From NCBI GenBank assembly GCA_030077755.1, contig JAQJZZ010000018.1, positions 1,178,001 to 1,242,000 on the forward strand: 64,000 nt of DNA. Direction: 5' to 3'. Positions 1-11,418 of this stretch are shown one piece after another; the first letter of the stretch is position 1; each line of letters begins with the position of its first letter. The notes below the pieces were generated by a model that did not search any database, was not told the DNA's origin, and was given only the letters and a program-made list of their open reading frames with translations. The stretch is from Filosporella fistucella. Its lineage: Eukaryota > Ascomycota > Leotiomycetes > Helotiales. A program made the translations under genes and the position numbers.

Positions 1-286
1 TCTAAATCTGGGTCATGCACATGACAAGTCAATTATCGCGCCTCAAACCGCAGTCCCAGTAAATTATTCTGTTTCCTCAGATGTTCCTTTTACCACTTGT
101 ACACTCAACTCAGCTTGGAGCAATTCTGGTCTTTTAAAGTCCAAGCCAAAGCAGCTTTTCCGTACCTTGCGCGTTGTATCTCCGTGCGTCACGAAGTCTA
201 ATTAGAGGTCCTAAGCCGGTAGATCGACTCGTTCTCCCAGGAACAATTTCGTGAGCTGGAAACATGAAGACGTCAATAGCAATAAT
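1..286. other. Intergenic, 3' flank of Zn2Cys6 gene
   Basis: No supported gene. This is the downstream flank of the minus-strand regulator that follows. The small open frames here lack start context and protein-like composition. Confidence 0.5.
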
Positions 287-1966
287 TCATGATGCATGAC
301 CGAAGAATGCGAAGTGAACAGATCCGTGATCGCAAAAGTCCTTAGGCACCACGAGGTGTCCAAATTCATCCACCCCCACAACCTTTCCCTGCGCTTCCTT
401 GTAATAACTTGCTTCAAGATCCCAGAACTGCTGGATCATCTGAGCAATCATAGTGCTGTTCCACATCCCCTCTTGCCTCGGACATCGTAACATGAGCTCC
501 ATTGCCGCGTTTCGAATATTCTCTAATGGACAGCAGACACAGACATAATAGAGCGGCCCTACCAAGCCAAAGTCGCTACTAAAGGTACGTGAGGGTTTTC
601 CATTCTTTGTATCCTGTTCCGCTGTTGCAATCAACGGCCTCGATAAGTCGATGATAATCTGAAAGTCATCCACATGTTGCCAGAACTTCCCTCTGTTCAC
701 TGTATCGTCCAGAGCCCTCATATCATTCATATCAGGTTGGATACCAGCCATCACTTTTGCTGTTGTGTGATGGATTTTCAGGAGTGCTGCCCCTTGTACT
801 TCTTTGTTGGAGAGGCTTTTGCTTCTCGATGCCATGAATTTTTGGAAGGCGAGGTTCCACAAAAAGAGCTGGAATCGGTATTTTTCGAACATAGAAAGCG
901 CTTCTGTAGATTGTAAAGCCATAGGCAAGTTTCCGCTGTATAGTTCCATGTCAGTATACGCTTGACAGAGAATGGAGGTTTGAGAGTGGCAATCTATAAT
1001 CACGAAAGACGAACTTACTCCCACATATAAAATGTCTTGAATAGTCCGTCCACAGACTGATCCAAGGCATTCCGAGCTTCCTCGAGACTTCCAAACTCTT
1101 TAGGGATGATAATCTCTTGCCCAGTCACTTCAATTAAACTTCTAGCAAAAGTTGTTTTATCATCGATAGCTTTTGTCTCTACGTAGATGACGCACTGCAT
1201 CGACAATCTCCTAAACAGAGGAACGATGTTTTCCTCGATCATATGATCCGCCGTTGGTGACCTCCTCATATCCCGCAAAATCCTAAGTCCACTTTGAAGA
1301 TGGACCATGGCTGATTCGAACCAACCTCGCAGGCTATCAAAGCAGACAAACAGTATACATGACATTAAGGCCGTCAATGAATCCTCCTTCTTGCGTGACA
1401 GAGACCTCCGCAGTGCTGTCATTGCTTTGGCATACTGATTCATCGCAAATTGATTCTTGTGGTCTTCCCCCGACGCCGCTCGCTGTGTTGAGAGCAGCTG
1501 CGTCCTATGCGAGAAATCCTCATGTAAGGCACCTATTGCGATCACAGCATGCTGTAACGAAGGATGCTCTATAGAAGCAGCTAGGACAAGTCGTTCCCAG
1601 AATGAGGAGCCATAGTAGCCAGAAAGTTCTAGCGCTGTATTGCGAAGGAAGAAATCAAACCCCCTCTTCTCATCGGCATTCCCAGGTATGTGTACAGACA
1701 TTCGCTGAATAAGGTTCGTAGAATTTTGGAGTGCTTCCCTGGATATCAAGATATCACTTTTGTACCCATCACATTTTCGTCCGGTGGAAGAACACCGCTG
1801 GCAGGTCGGCTTGGCTTCGTCACATTTGATTCTCCTGATTCTAATTGTTGTGTAAGTCAATGGACCATATAATAAAGAGTATTGTTACATACTTGCAAGT
1901 TCCACATCCCGTCTTCACCTTTGGACGGAGCCGCCGTTTGCGCTGCGGATGTTGATCTATGGCCAT
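287..1966 (-). CDS. Zn2Cys6 fungal transcription factor
   Basis: Nuclear DNA-binding regulator of the fungal binuclear-zinc type. Inferred exons on the minus strand are 1966-1893, 1840-1019 and 935-287, giving 514 aa. Exon 1 encodes a basic start (MAIDQHPQRKRRLRPK) and the first CGTC of the cluster. The first intron (GTATGT..TTAG) interrupts the cluster, and joining gives a complete Cys6 pattern (C-x2-C-x6-C-x5-C-x2-C-x6-C) at about residues 22-49. This join is strong evidence for the model, because exon 2 alone lacks the first two cysteines. The second intron (GTAAGT..TACAG, 82 nt) restores the frame into an alpha-helical C-terminal region like the fungal-specific domain of this superfamily. 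The length is on the short side of normal. The target pathway cannot be told: the divergent neighbour is a MARVEL-like membrane protein and no biosynthetic cluster is adjacent. Confidence 0.9.
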
Positions 1967-2735
1967 ATCGAGTCGTGTGTTCAGGAATTGCAAATACTGT
2001 CAAGTAGGTAGAGGAAACGCAGAAAGAGAAAAGAGGTGAGAGTCTGGTTGATAGACATTTGACATAAATGACAATTTAACCTACCGAACGATCTCGACCA
2101 CATGTAATAAGCTCCATGCTTGGTGCCTTAACGGGTTACAGGATCATAAGTGCCCATGAGATGGAAATGTGCCGGGGCCGGGAGCATTTGATGTTGGTGT
2201 GTCCCACCGTGGCGCTAGCAACTGAACGAACAGACCAATGATATTGCTAATTTGGGCTTATATAAGCGTCAGCACACGCATTCAAAAGTGTGAACCAGTA
2301 CCAAAATCCGAACACACCTATAACAATACTTTCCTTGTAGGATAGAGGCTCTGAAATGAAGACTTAATTCAGAATATTGCGTACTGGAATGATCGCAAGT
2401 ATCTATAAAGTCTACTGACTGTCACCAGTAAAGGTTTGGAATTTGCATATCTTCTATACATTTTTTCTGTCTCTTTGCTCAAAAACCAGTTATCATTCTC
2501 CAAAAACTCACAGCACTTTGATCTGGTAAGGTAGCAAGATAGCTCCATAATCTTCATACAAACTGCAAAAACTTTGAAGGTAGATATCTTATTTTTGAAG
2601 ACCATGTGAGCATTTTGCTGACTCTTTTGACAGCCCCTTATTTCGTGAAGCAGATGTATTAAGCTGGGTTGTGTTCACATATATCTCTTGCCACGCCAGC
2701 TTTCCCCCCCGAGTTCGATCGCTATTTGGTGCAAG
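1967..2735. promoter_or_regulatory. Divergent intergenic region
   Basis: A 769-bp spacer between the Zn2Cys6 gene start (minus) and the MARVEL-like gene start (plus), so it probably carries both promoters. A TATATAAG stretch lies near 2259-2267. A 78-codon minus-strand frame (2369-2605) has no recognisable features and I do not accept it as a gene. Confidence 0.5.
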
Positions 2736-3409
2736 ATGAGCATCATGGCTTCAAGAATGGCGGAAAATGAAAATCTCGATTATGCTCTACGAGCACTGCA
2801 GGTCATTTTTGCCGTCATTGTCATGGGAACAGATGGCTGGGGTAAGTGGAACTCACACATTTCTTCTATTCCGTCGTCACCTTCAGAACATTGAGTCTAA
2901 CTCATGGCCTACTTATAGCTATCAGTGTATATCGCGGCCACGTCGACTACGTTCATTCCCAATTCGGCAATTTCTACGCTTATGCCGGGGTACCAAATGC
3001 GTGGGGTTTCTTGGTATTTTGCGCTGGTTGGACAGCTCTGAGCGTCATATTTCACTTCATTGCCAAAAACAGATTCACAAATCGTGTGTGGGTGGGCTAT
3101 ATACGTCTGGCGATTGAGGCTGTGGCTCTGCTCTCGTGGTTCGCTGGTTTCATTGCTGTAGCTGTTGAGATTGGGACCTACACATCCTGTTCGGAAGGGG
3201 CAAACAACACATGTGGGACACTTACGGCGGCAGTAGTATTTGGGGCGATTGAATGGCTGTTATTCGTCATTACCACTGTGCTGACTGGATTGCTTGTTTT
3301 CAACAGCTCCCATAAACCATGGACCTCCTCGACCAACACGGCTTCTGAGAATAAAGCTACGTCTGCGATTGGAAGGAGTTCTAAGATCAAAGATGATGTA
3401 AGTGTTTGA
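2736..3409 (+). CDS. Four-TM MARVEL-like membrane protein
   Basis: Predicted small polytopic membrane protein of 198 aa from exons 2736-2841 and 2919-3409. The intron runs GTAAGT..TTATAG and joins GGCTGG-G to CT-ATC, giving DGWAISVYRG. Four hydrophobic segments are visible: residues about 14-36 (ALRALQVIFAVIVMGTDGW), after VPNAWGF, after YIRLAIEAVALLSWF, and TAAVVFGAIEWLLFVITTVL. A Cys pair (TSCSEGANNTC) lies in the loop before the last segment. This is the layout of fungal MARVEL-domain proteins, which sit in plasma-membrane or vesicle membranes; function beyond that is unknown. The C-terminal tail is Ser/Thr/Lys-rich and cytosolic. The final codons contain a GTAAGT at 3398. If spliced to a CAG ending at 3436 (39 nt, very short), about 52 residues would replace the last three, so the C-terminus is uncertain. 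Confidence 0.8.
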
Positions 3410-4146
3410 TTGATCACATGATTGGCCAATATCCAGCAACGAGTAGAAATGTTGTTCTTCGTTTTCGAGGGAGACTTTGGGCAAGGCCTTTCGATCGAGT
3501 CGGCATGCTCTCAAGAGTGTATAGGACTGGCAAGGAGGCCAGGCCTTGTTATGCGAGATCAGCCATGGAGCAACAAACTTATGTTCGAGTAATCTGTATC
3601 AAAAATGTCAGATGTCGCAGCACGAAATGGAAACGATCAATGAGCTCGAAACTACTGATTTCCTGTGGAACAAGAGAATCAATCAAACTTAAATTTAATA
3701 TCATAAACATATCATAAAATCTCTGGCTTGAACTTTACTATCGTGTTACTCGTTTTTTTTCCCAAAGGAAAGCACCAGGGAAAGCCTCTTGGTAAAGTCA
3801 TGGCCAGAATGGAATAAGCGAGTTTGCCTCAGGGGGTGGAAATTTTCATCCCTCTAATTGTGTCTCCTGTCATTAAAAGAACTATACAATTTCTGATGTC
3901 AAAGTACTCTAGAACTTTTGAACCACATATGTTTCCCAAGGTCGTTATACAGTAGCACTCCCTCTTCTCGACCCCTCTAACACATGCGATCGCAATACAC
4001 CCAACTCAAGTACAAAGCTCATTCTCTTCAAGGATATTTAGTAGCATAGATTCAGTAATCAATAGAACCGGAATTACATTTGATTAGATAACTTTTGATA
4101 TTGTAATACAACTAAGTCAGAAGAATCACTCCTATCTGAAGCGGTA
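3410..4146. other. Intergenic between convergent genes
   Basis: About 740 bp, AT-rich in its second half, lying between convergent units. I see no gene. The alternative last exon of the MARVEL-like gene would extend to 3592. Confidence 0.5.
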
Positions 4147-4640
4147 CTATTCACCCAAAGAACTCTCAACGTCGTCATCCGTAATCCCAGGAAATTCGCC
4201 GTTGTTATTCTCGAGAGCCTTCGTAATTTGGTTGGCGACTTTTTTAAACTCCAGCTTGAGCATTGAGGAGTTTATGCCAGCAGCATGGGTTCCTGCTAGG
4301 AAGATTCTACCCTCGACAATCGCCCCAAAAGCCTCTTTCCCGAATACTTTGTCTCCTCCTAGCAGTCTGGGAATTTCTAGGAGAAATCTTGTTTTCGGAA
4401 AGAAGTAATCCCGATTCCCTAGGGTCACTTCATAAGGAGACCTGCTGAGAGCGACAGAAGGGGACAATAGAGTTCAAATCAAGCTCATTAGCCTCTTCCG
4501 ACAGAATGGAGCATTCATTGACAAGAATGTGTCCTGGACCATTTCGGAGAAGTTTGGGGGCATGCACTTTCGACCTTAAATCCGAGCAATTATCATCACT
4601 TTCTCAACAGGACTTTGACATGTTAATAACTCTTAACTCC
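4147..4640 (-). pseudogene. Unrecognised coding-like fragment
   Basis: Minus-strand stretch of protein-like sequence that does not form a whole gene. The last part, about 4467-4147, encodes roughly 106 residues ending ITDDDVESSLGE, with a hydrophobic patch around EGRIFLAGTHAAGINSS, but it has no ATG start (a TGA lies just upstream). Just upstream in another frame, about 4620-4440, is a second open stretch containing PKLLRNGPGHILVNE. Together they look like one reading frame broken by a shift near 4445-4470, or two exons whose splice sites I could not find. It lies about 180 bp 3' of the secreted hydrolase on the same strand. I do not recognise the family. It may be a decayed gene tail or a weakly predicted real gene. 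Confidence 0.35.
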
Positions 4641-4647
4641 TTAGCTT

Positions 4648-5727
4648 TTAGCTATCTTTATACGCATCCAGTTCATTCTTCTCAAGAAAATCATCCAATA
4701 GCTCTGCCACTTTGTCATTGTCCATATCAGCAAATGGGATATGCGTGCTACCGTTCAACCCAGTATCCGTTGCCAACATCAAAACCTCTGCGTTACCCCC
4801 GTACAAATTGATCAATTTTGCAACAGCCCTCGAATGCTTTACCTGATCAAAGTCCTCTGATCTGTGATCACCCCAAACAAATTGAATAGCTTTGATCCTC
4901 GCCAAATTTTTGAATTCTTCAAGCGGAACCACAAATGGCCCAAAGCCCCCTCTACCAGCCGTGATATTCGCATTGTCGGGATACACATATCCGATGCTCT
5001 CATATGCCACAATTCCCTTAATATTTGTTCCCTTCGCTTTTATCGTAGTCATCATCGCTCTTAGCCCTCCCGCAGAATTTGTGAGATACACTATACTGCT
5101 TCCCAGCTTACCGGAGTCTGCTGCAATTGATGCTGCTTCAGCGTGTAACTCCACATTGTCTTTCGTATCAAATTCGACGTAACGTGCACTGGTAGCCATT
5201 TGCCACGCTTCTTCGCTTTCGGTCGGAAACTGTACTCCTGGCCACCATTCTTTGAACCTTGGGCCAAAGTTCCAGGCGGGGAAGTTCCATTGATCGCGGT
5301 ATGCAGGTATATAAGTTATGTTCATACAGCTCCAGTTTGCTCTTCCAACCCTGGGTCCATCCCATAGATAGACAGGATAGTCACGACGTAAGAACATGTC
5401 TTTGTAACCTTCTCCTCCATCCCATCGATTCTGGAAAACTTGCGTGGATGATGAATGCCACATTACAAGTGAAGTAGACCGAGGTGTCCATGGGGTAAAG
5501 TACTCGACGTAGCCGTGATCGCAGGAAAGTGTTTGATTCGGATATTTTGGATTAGCGATAATCTTGCCTCCAATTTGAAAGCCACCCGAGTTTCTCAAAA
5601 CGATGGGTCGATCTTTGTACTCTTCTCTGGCAGTTACAGAAAGGGCCCATTTGCATATGAGGACGATCGTGACGAGATATTCTATGCCTCTGGCAAAGCA
5701 GTTGTTTGTGCTCGGTGACAAGGACAT
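4648..5727 (-). CDS. Secreted esterase-713-like alpha/beta hydrolase
   Basis: Intronless, 359 aa from the ATG at 5727 (a TTG lies 12 nt further upstream in frame, but no ATG). The N-terminus carries a hydrophobic signal or anchor (EYLVTIVLICKWALSVTA, about residues 18-35). The mature part has the hallmarks of the esterase-713-like group of alpha/beta hydrolases: an oxyanion-strand region around SLVMWHSSS, the WDGGEGY segment, a DYPVYLWDGPRVGR strand-loop, the nucleophile elbow LTNSAGG (Ser about 220, in the G/N-x-S-x-G position), and a late His region (GSTHIPFADMDN) fitting the catalytic His. Several N-x-S/T sites support secretion. Known members hydrolyse small esters or lactones; the natural substrate is unknown. 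No cluster partner is evident. Confidence 0.85.
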   Translation of the reverse strand: MSLSPSTNNCFARGIEYLVTIVLICKWALSVTAREEYKDRPIVLRNSGGFQIGGKIIANPKYPNQTLSCDHGYVEYFTPWTPRSTSLVMWHSSSTQVFQNRWDGGEGYKDMFLRRDYPVYLWDGPRVGRANWSCMNITYIPAYRDQWNFPAWNFGPRFKEWWPGVQFPTESEEAWQMATSARYVEFDTKDNVELHAEAASIAADSGKLGSSIVYLTNSAGGLRAMMTTIKAKGTNIKGIVAYESIGYVYPDNANITAGRGGFGPFVVPLEEFKNLARIKAIQFVWGDHRSEDFDQVKHSRAVAKLINLYGGNAEVLMLATDTGLNGSTHIPFADMDNDKVAELLDDFLEKNELDAYKDS

Positions 5728-7300
5728 GTTCGAAGACAAAAGTAAGTGAGAGGCAAGGCCGCCTTTGGCGTGAACATTCTGTCCAGCTTCAAATTCTTAT
5801 ACATTTCTATTTCAGATCTCGCTTTGCAAATACCGTATTGAATGGAAAAATTGGACTATGCTAAACCCCCAATTGGCCACTTGTCCAATGAAGATATTAT
5901 GCTTAACCCACTAGGACTACACGTGGACACAAGATGCCAATTATACAGCCCATTAAATGGCAGTATTAGCTTGGTTTAATTCTGCCAATGCATACGGTAT
6001 GGCCACCGGAATGCCCTCGATGCAACGTTGAGCTGGTGGGGCTCTTCTCAATGCCGGCTTCCCCACATCCCAGAAATGACTGCCGAACGATATCCCTGCC
6101 TTCAGTATACGGAGTATTTTATCCTGTACCCACCTGCTCAAATTTTCTTGAATCGTGACACCAAGTTCCAAGTACTGTCAGCTTTGAAATGCCCGATTTA
6201 CTCCTGATGAAACGTGTGATTGTGTTGTGGGATCTTGCTCCCAACATCATCCTTCCCTCTGATCCGTGTCAAGCTGCTTGCCAGGCGATGGTTCCAGCCA
6301 AGTGCTAATCGTGAATCTGTCATCTTACTCGACATCTCCCTAATCTTCCTCATCCGAGGATGTCTTAAACTTTGGAAAACTCAACTCCACAAAGTGCCAC
6401 CCAAACCTATCCTCAAGTCTGAATACATTCTCAGAAAAGTGCCTCTAGTGACAATTAGTTTTAGTGTAACTTCAAGGCATTTTTGAAGCACGAGGCCCGA
6501 GTCGTTTGTAGCTCTATCTTAGGCATGTTATAAACCTTCAGGGAAAAGACCTTCCAAACAGCGCTGTCAGCCAGCGAGCTGTAGCTTTTCTTTACAAATA
6601 TTCGGAAGAACGAGAAGTTATCAGAAATTATATCTGAGTATCAAGTTCCCAGCTCTGAATTTCAAATCGTTTAAGATATGCTCTGAATCCTCTAAAATTC
6701 CCTCAAAGAACAGAATTCTCAAATTTTGCTTACGTTTTAGGCTTGATAATTTACTTGCTGTTCATTTGTCTTCTCGGTCGTGGGAGCTCCAGCAGCACAC
6801 AATTCATGCAAAACATCCCGTGCTCTTGATTTGCTACGTTTCAATGTTCTACGCGCGGGTGGTTGGCTGCCAAGCCCAAACAGGTTCTTCACCAACCCCC
6901 TTAATCATCGTCCTCACTTTTTCTCAGTACTGCTCACCTACGACTAGGAAGTGCGACCTCGGTTATTCTGTTGTCAGAATAGTGTTTCTTCTATGAATTG
7001 TAACCACTATACAGACCATCAACTCTTCAAAGCCACCACCTGACGAGAGCGAATGGGCTGAGAAGACTATAAGAGACAGGAAGTAAAAATGCCCTAATGC
7101 AGAGAAAGAGCAGCGGATTTTTATAATCTCTGCTGTTAGTTTCAAGCTCTCAACAGGTTCCGGACAAACCAGCTACTAAATCAACCTAGTCCTAGATTTA
7201 TTTTGGCAAATTCTATCAGCAATACCTTCAAGAATGTTGCAAAACATTCCAAAACCGTTCAGAGGACACCAAGACACATCTTCTGAAGCCAAAAGCCAAT
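5728..7300. other. Gene-free AT-rich interval
   Basis: About 1.6 kb with no supported gene. The open frames are short, lack splice partners and have no recognisable motifs. It separates the hydrolase from the HET relic and may be old decayed sequence. Confidence 0.5.
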
Positions 7301-9079
7301 AGCCTTGAATATGCGCCGTTGAATACGCCAAAGTCTGAAATCCGTTTGCCAATTGTTGAACCCGGCAAGCATCCTCCGTCATCAGGTGTCGCATGGTCCA
7401 TGTTTCTCTTGATGATAAGCCAGTATACGAGGCACTTTCCTACACATGGGGTGATCAGTCGCACCCTACAAAAATATGGATTAACAATTCCGTTTTCAAT
7501 GTTGGTGAGAATCTTCTCGCCGCCCTCCATGGATTGAGGACACTGGAACGGGAGGACTGTATCGATTGATGCGATCTGTATAAATTGACAGGATCTAGAC
7601 GAAAGAGAAAGTCAGGTCAAAATAATGCGAAGAGTCTATCAAGAAGCGAAAGAAGTTGCCGTCTGGCTTGGAGATGGCATGGCAAATGGAGACCTTGTCA
7701 TGGGATTTCTGAAGGAGCTTCACCGAAACGCAGTCGGAGATGATGAACTGTCTTTCCAGGAAGCTGGACAATGGATGGGACCAATGATGAACGAAACAAC
7801 GTATCTGTCGAGATGGCAAGCACTCTATGGCCTCCTGACTCGTCCCTACTGGAGACGCGTGTGGATAATCCAGGACATCATCTCGGCCATATCTGCGACA
7901 ATCTATTATGGGAACTCTTCAATTCCATACGAGGACTTTCGCCGAGCAGTTTCAGAATTGGTGGAGATGACCAGTATTCTCAATGAGGTGTGCGAGGACT
8001 TTAAAATGCGAGGTAACCTCACCCTTACAACAGCGCTAACAGAGAGACTTTGAATCATTGACATGTTCTAAGACGGCCTAGATTCTCTTCTCGAGTTTTT
8101 ACTGAACTTCCGAGGGTCAGCTGCAACCAATGACCTCGATCAAGTCTTTGCATATGTCGGTATGATAAGGTAACACAATGGTGTTGATAGCATTGATCCA
8201 TTGTCCTTGGTAAACTATCACCATTCCCCGAAGGACGCATACATAATGCTGTTCGGCTCGCTCTCGAACAGTCTTTAGACATTATATGCCTGAGCCAGCC
8301 ATACTGCAGCAACAGCAAGCTTCCATCCTAGGTTCCCGATTGGACCGCTGAGTACGATGCCCAGCCGCTGTATTTCAAGTATAAGATTGGGGAACTACAG
8401 GGTGCTGATGGCCAGCATCTTCAGAGGGCCAAGACATTCAAAGCCTCCATTGAAGGGGACGTTTTAGTCATACAGGGGATCCGAGTAGACACTGTGAAGT
8501 ATCTGAGTAAATCTATTGAAAACTGGCAAACGAAGCAACTTTAAAGTGGGACTGGAACGATAGATATATGGGAAAATACGAGAAAAAGAATTACGACACG
8601 ATCTTTGAATGGTCTCAACTTGCCCTCTCGCCGAAACCCAATCAACCGCACTTCTCAACACCAGCCGCTGAGCGTTATACCGCTTTCTGGCGTACTTTGA
8701 TCCACAACCGGCATCAAGGAGGACGTCCAGCGCATCCTAAATGGTCCGAATCGGCAGACGACTTTCTCTCTCCCGGAAACACTAAGACCTATCGGCGGCA
8801 ACATGCCGAGGATGAGATCTACAGCAATAGCTTCCAGCAGTGCATGATGGCCCACTCTGCTGGACGACAATCTGCTGTTTCGGAAACCGGGTCGTTGCCT
8901 CTGTACCGACGTCGACGAAAATAGGAGACAAGCTCTTTGTGCTTATTGGCTCTCGTGTTCCTGTTGTCTTGAGGCTAGTTGGTGGGCACTGGTCTTTTGT
9001 GGGGGATTGTTACCTTCATGGTTATATGGAGGGGAAGGCTACTGAGAGAGCAAGTGCAACCGAAATTCGGATTTATTAG
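7301..9079 (+). pseudogene. HET (heterokaryon incompatibility) domain pseudogene
   Basis: HET-domain proteins act in fungal non-self recognition. Successive conserved HET blocks appear in order on the plus strand but in different frames. They are a beta-strand start with EIRLPIVEPGKH (from about 7310), YEALSYTWGDQ (about 7414-7446), DAICIN (about 7574-7592), then VYQEAKEVAVWLGDG, SRWQALYGLLTRPYWRRVW and DLDQVFAY (about 8127), the LPS-VPDWT motif (about 8312), and a typical C-terminal block VLRLVGGHWSFVGDCYLHGYM (about 8965-9030). Breaks seen: a frame change between about 7375 and 7395, another near 7545-7570, an in-frame TGA directly after DAICIN, a stop at 8051, TAG where the family has Trp in LPSWVPDWT, and a frame change near 8880. 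No single reading frame could make the protein, so this is a relic. Confidence 0.85.
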
Positions 9080-9227
9080 GTTGTCCAAGTCATTTTTTAA
9101 TTTCTTGGGAATCAGTTGCAGCCGTCCTAGACCACTGAATGGTTGCGTGAAGTTGGTGCTTTCTTTAAACTAGGACTTGACTTACACATGGAACTGTTTT
9201 CAAGCGAAAGTCGACCATCTAGAATGC

Positions 9228-11418
9228 TCAAGACAGCGACCTTGCTCCAGGGCTCTTCGGAATGTGAAAGTTAATCCTCAAAGGAGACATTGCGCCATCC
9301 GCAGGACCAGGTTTACTGAGACTCGCCACAATACCTGCCTCCGCCACCGCCATCTTGCCTTTATCACTCCCATCCAGCACCTCTCCAAATCTAACCTTCC
9401 TATCGCCTACGTCCTTGATTAGCGTAGCAATTGGCGCATTCGTCGGATGATGCAAGTCCGGCGCTCTGAACGCAGCCGCGATCTCAAAAGGACCCAATGT
9501 CACTGATCTACCGAGCTGCCAGTAGCCGTAGTAGACAGGCAAAACGCAGAGAACGCAGAAGAGCATCGAGGCCAACGCGCCCCATAGGAACTTGAAGTTG
9601 GTCTTATAGTGGATGGCATCTTGATACACCTGGGCGGGGTAGGTGAGTGTGCCCACAGCAACATCTTTATCGTCATCTTCATCGGAAATATCTAAGGCGA
9701 GAGCGAACATGATCTGGTTGATCTTTCCAACAAGAGCAGGGACATCAAACCGATGCAACGGGTCTTTCGCTGCCCAGCCCCCGAGATCTGTAGGTGCCAT
9801 CGGATCTGCGTATTGGAAGCCGCAGAGGTTCGCTGAGTTGGCCTCCCCGCCAGTCTGCACACCAAGGTCGTTGCTGAGGTAGGTAGCGGCATTGCCTGAT
9901 TGTTCGAGATGATAGCCTTGTGCGCCGTAATGCATGATGGCATCGCCGCCGAGGTAGGTTTGCAGACCTTGCGCGATACCCCCGAGGCGGGTACGTTCGC
10001 CGCCTTGGGGGTTTTCGTAGATGTCTGAGTATGATTCCACGGAAAAGCCATTTTGCTGTTTGAGGATGGAATTGAAGTTGCGAAATGTTTTGTTGTCGTA
10101 GTGTTGGCCATCAACATCGAGGGACATACCGTGGATGAGACTGCTTGAGTTTTGTATTTTGACGGGGTATTTGATAACAGCGGGGCGGAGAATGCAACTT
10201 TGTGAGTATTTGGTTCCAGGACACGAAACGTTGATGTTAGGTTCGTCGTTGGCAATAGTGTAGTTCAAAGTCATTTGAATCTTTCAAGTTAGTCAGTGGA
10301 TAACTAGGGTTTGAAGTTGTTCTTGGTACTTACATATGACCATGCGTCAGCTGATGTGTTTGTTCCGCTGAATACCGGGAAGAATTCGACGTGAAATAAT
10401 GGTGCAGTGCGAACACTGACGGCTTTTTCACACAAAGCGCGAGAGATCAGGTTGATATTTCCGAAGATCGAGCAGTCCAAGTTGTCGAAGTCAGTGATGT
10501 TGTAGCCTTGAGTGATAAGTGTGAGAGCTGTATATGCATCAAATGTCTGGTTGCCAGCATCAATCGCTAGCTGTTCTGGCTCGGGGCAGTCAATTTCAAA
10601 ACCGGCGCCTGGAACGCGCAGATAGCAAGTTCCTTCGCATCCTGAGTAGGCATTGGGCAGCTGACCCCCGCCTTGAAACCAGATCTTGAGGGCATCGTTG
10701 AAATTCTTTGCTAGCAAACCGCTCTCTCCCTCTACGCCTGAGATTCTGCCAGTATTTGGAATTGTCATGTTGACGTAGCCGGTAACATTATGACTTGGTC
10801 CGAGATCCAAGGGCAAAATTTCTTGTGAGAAAGCCTTTTGAAGGAGTGTACCGTCGATTACTGTCAGCTAAGTCTTGAATTAGCCTTGCCATCGTGGAAG
10901 TAAGGAAAGCTTGCCTTAGCTGCGAGTGCCGCTAATGCAATGAAGTTAAAGTATTTTAAACCCAGCACGACGTCTTTGACACTGCTGCTGAACTTCCACG
11001 ACCGATCTAGCTGTCTGATAGTGGCGCCAGCGAGAGTTTTCCGCCACCAAGCAATGGCAATACCGTCGGTAATAGCAACTCCGAAGCAAATATTGGCAAT
11101 ACTGTTCAAGATGTTGACAATAACGTTGGGAGCCAGATTCCCCCAATGGTATTCTGCCACTCCATTCGAAAAAACGAGTGTAATAAGACAACCGATACCA
11201 CAAAGTAGCACTGTAAGGAGACAACCCATCCCTAGCCATGGAAACCTGGCGACATAACCCGGGCGCCAATGTGGTTCTTCTTCGGCAGTTGGTGGGCAGC
11301 TTTCCAGTCTTGCTCCGACATTACTATGCTTCCTGGCTTGCTCTTGTGCAATGTCGAGATCGGATTCTGTCGAGAGTGGGCTTTCCGATACTCCGAAGCC
11401 CTTCTCTAAACCCATCAT
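9228..11418 (-). CDS. Large polytopic membrane protein, unknown function
   Basis: Inferred exons 11418-10915, 10867-10334 and 10280-9228 give 696 aa. TM segments: GMGCLLTVLLCGIGCLITLV (about residue 60), the NVIVNILNSIANICFGVAI region, VLGLKYFNFIALAALAAK, and near the C-terminus FLWGALASMLFCVLCVLPVYYG. Between TM3 and TM4 lies a long, probably extracytoplasmic domain of about 400 residues with many N-x-S/T sites and several cysteines. This architecture resembles fungal-specific DUF3176-type proteins, but I cannot confirm the family. Intron 1 lacks a GT donor. The frame is restored by AAG|GCAAGC..GCTAAT..CTTAG (47 nt, GC-AG), giving AAKLTVIDGTLL. Intron 2 is standard (GTAAGT..GAAAG, with CTGACTAAC upstream), joining SY to IQMTLNY. 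The C-terminus is cytosolic and basic. No functional context comes from its neighbours. Confidence 0.75.

Noticed and set aside
1312..1323. tRNA B-box-like GATTCGAACC
   Set aside because: Lies inside the Zn2Cys6 coding sequence (GWFES); no A box or cloverleaf arms.
2369..2605. 78-codon minus-strand frame
   Set aside because: In a divergent promoter region, with no motif and AT-rich codons typical of chance.
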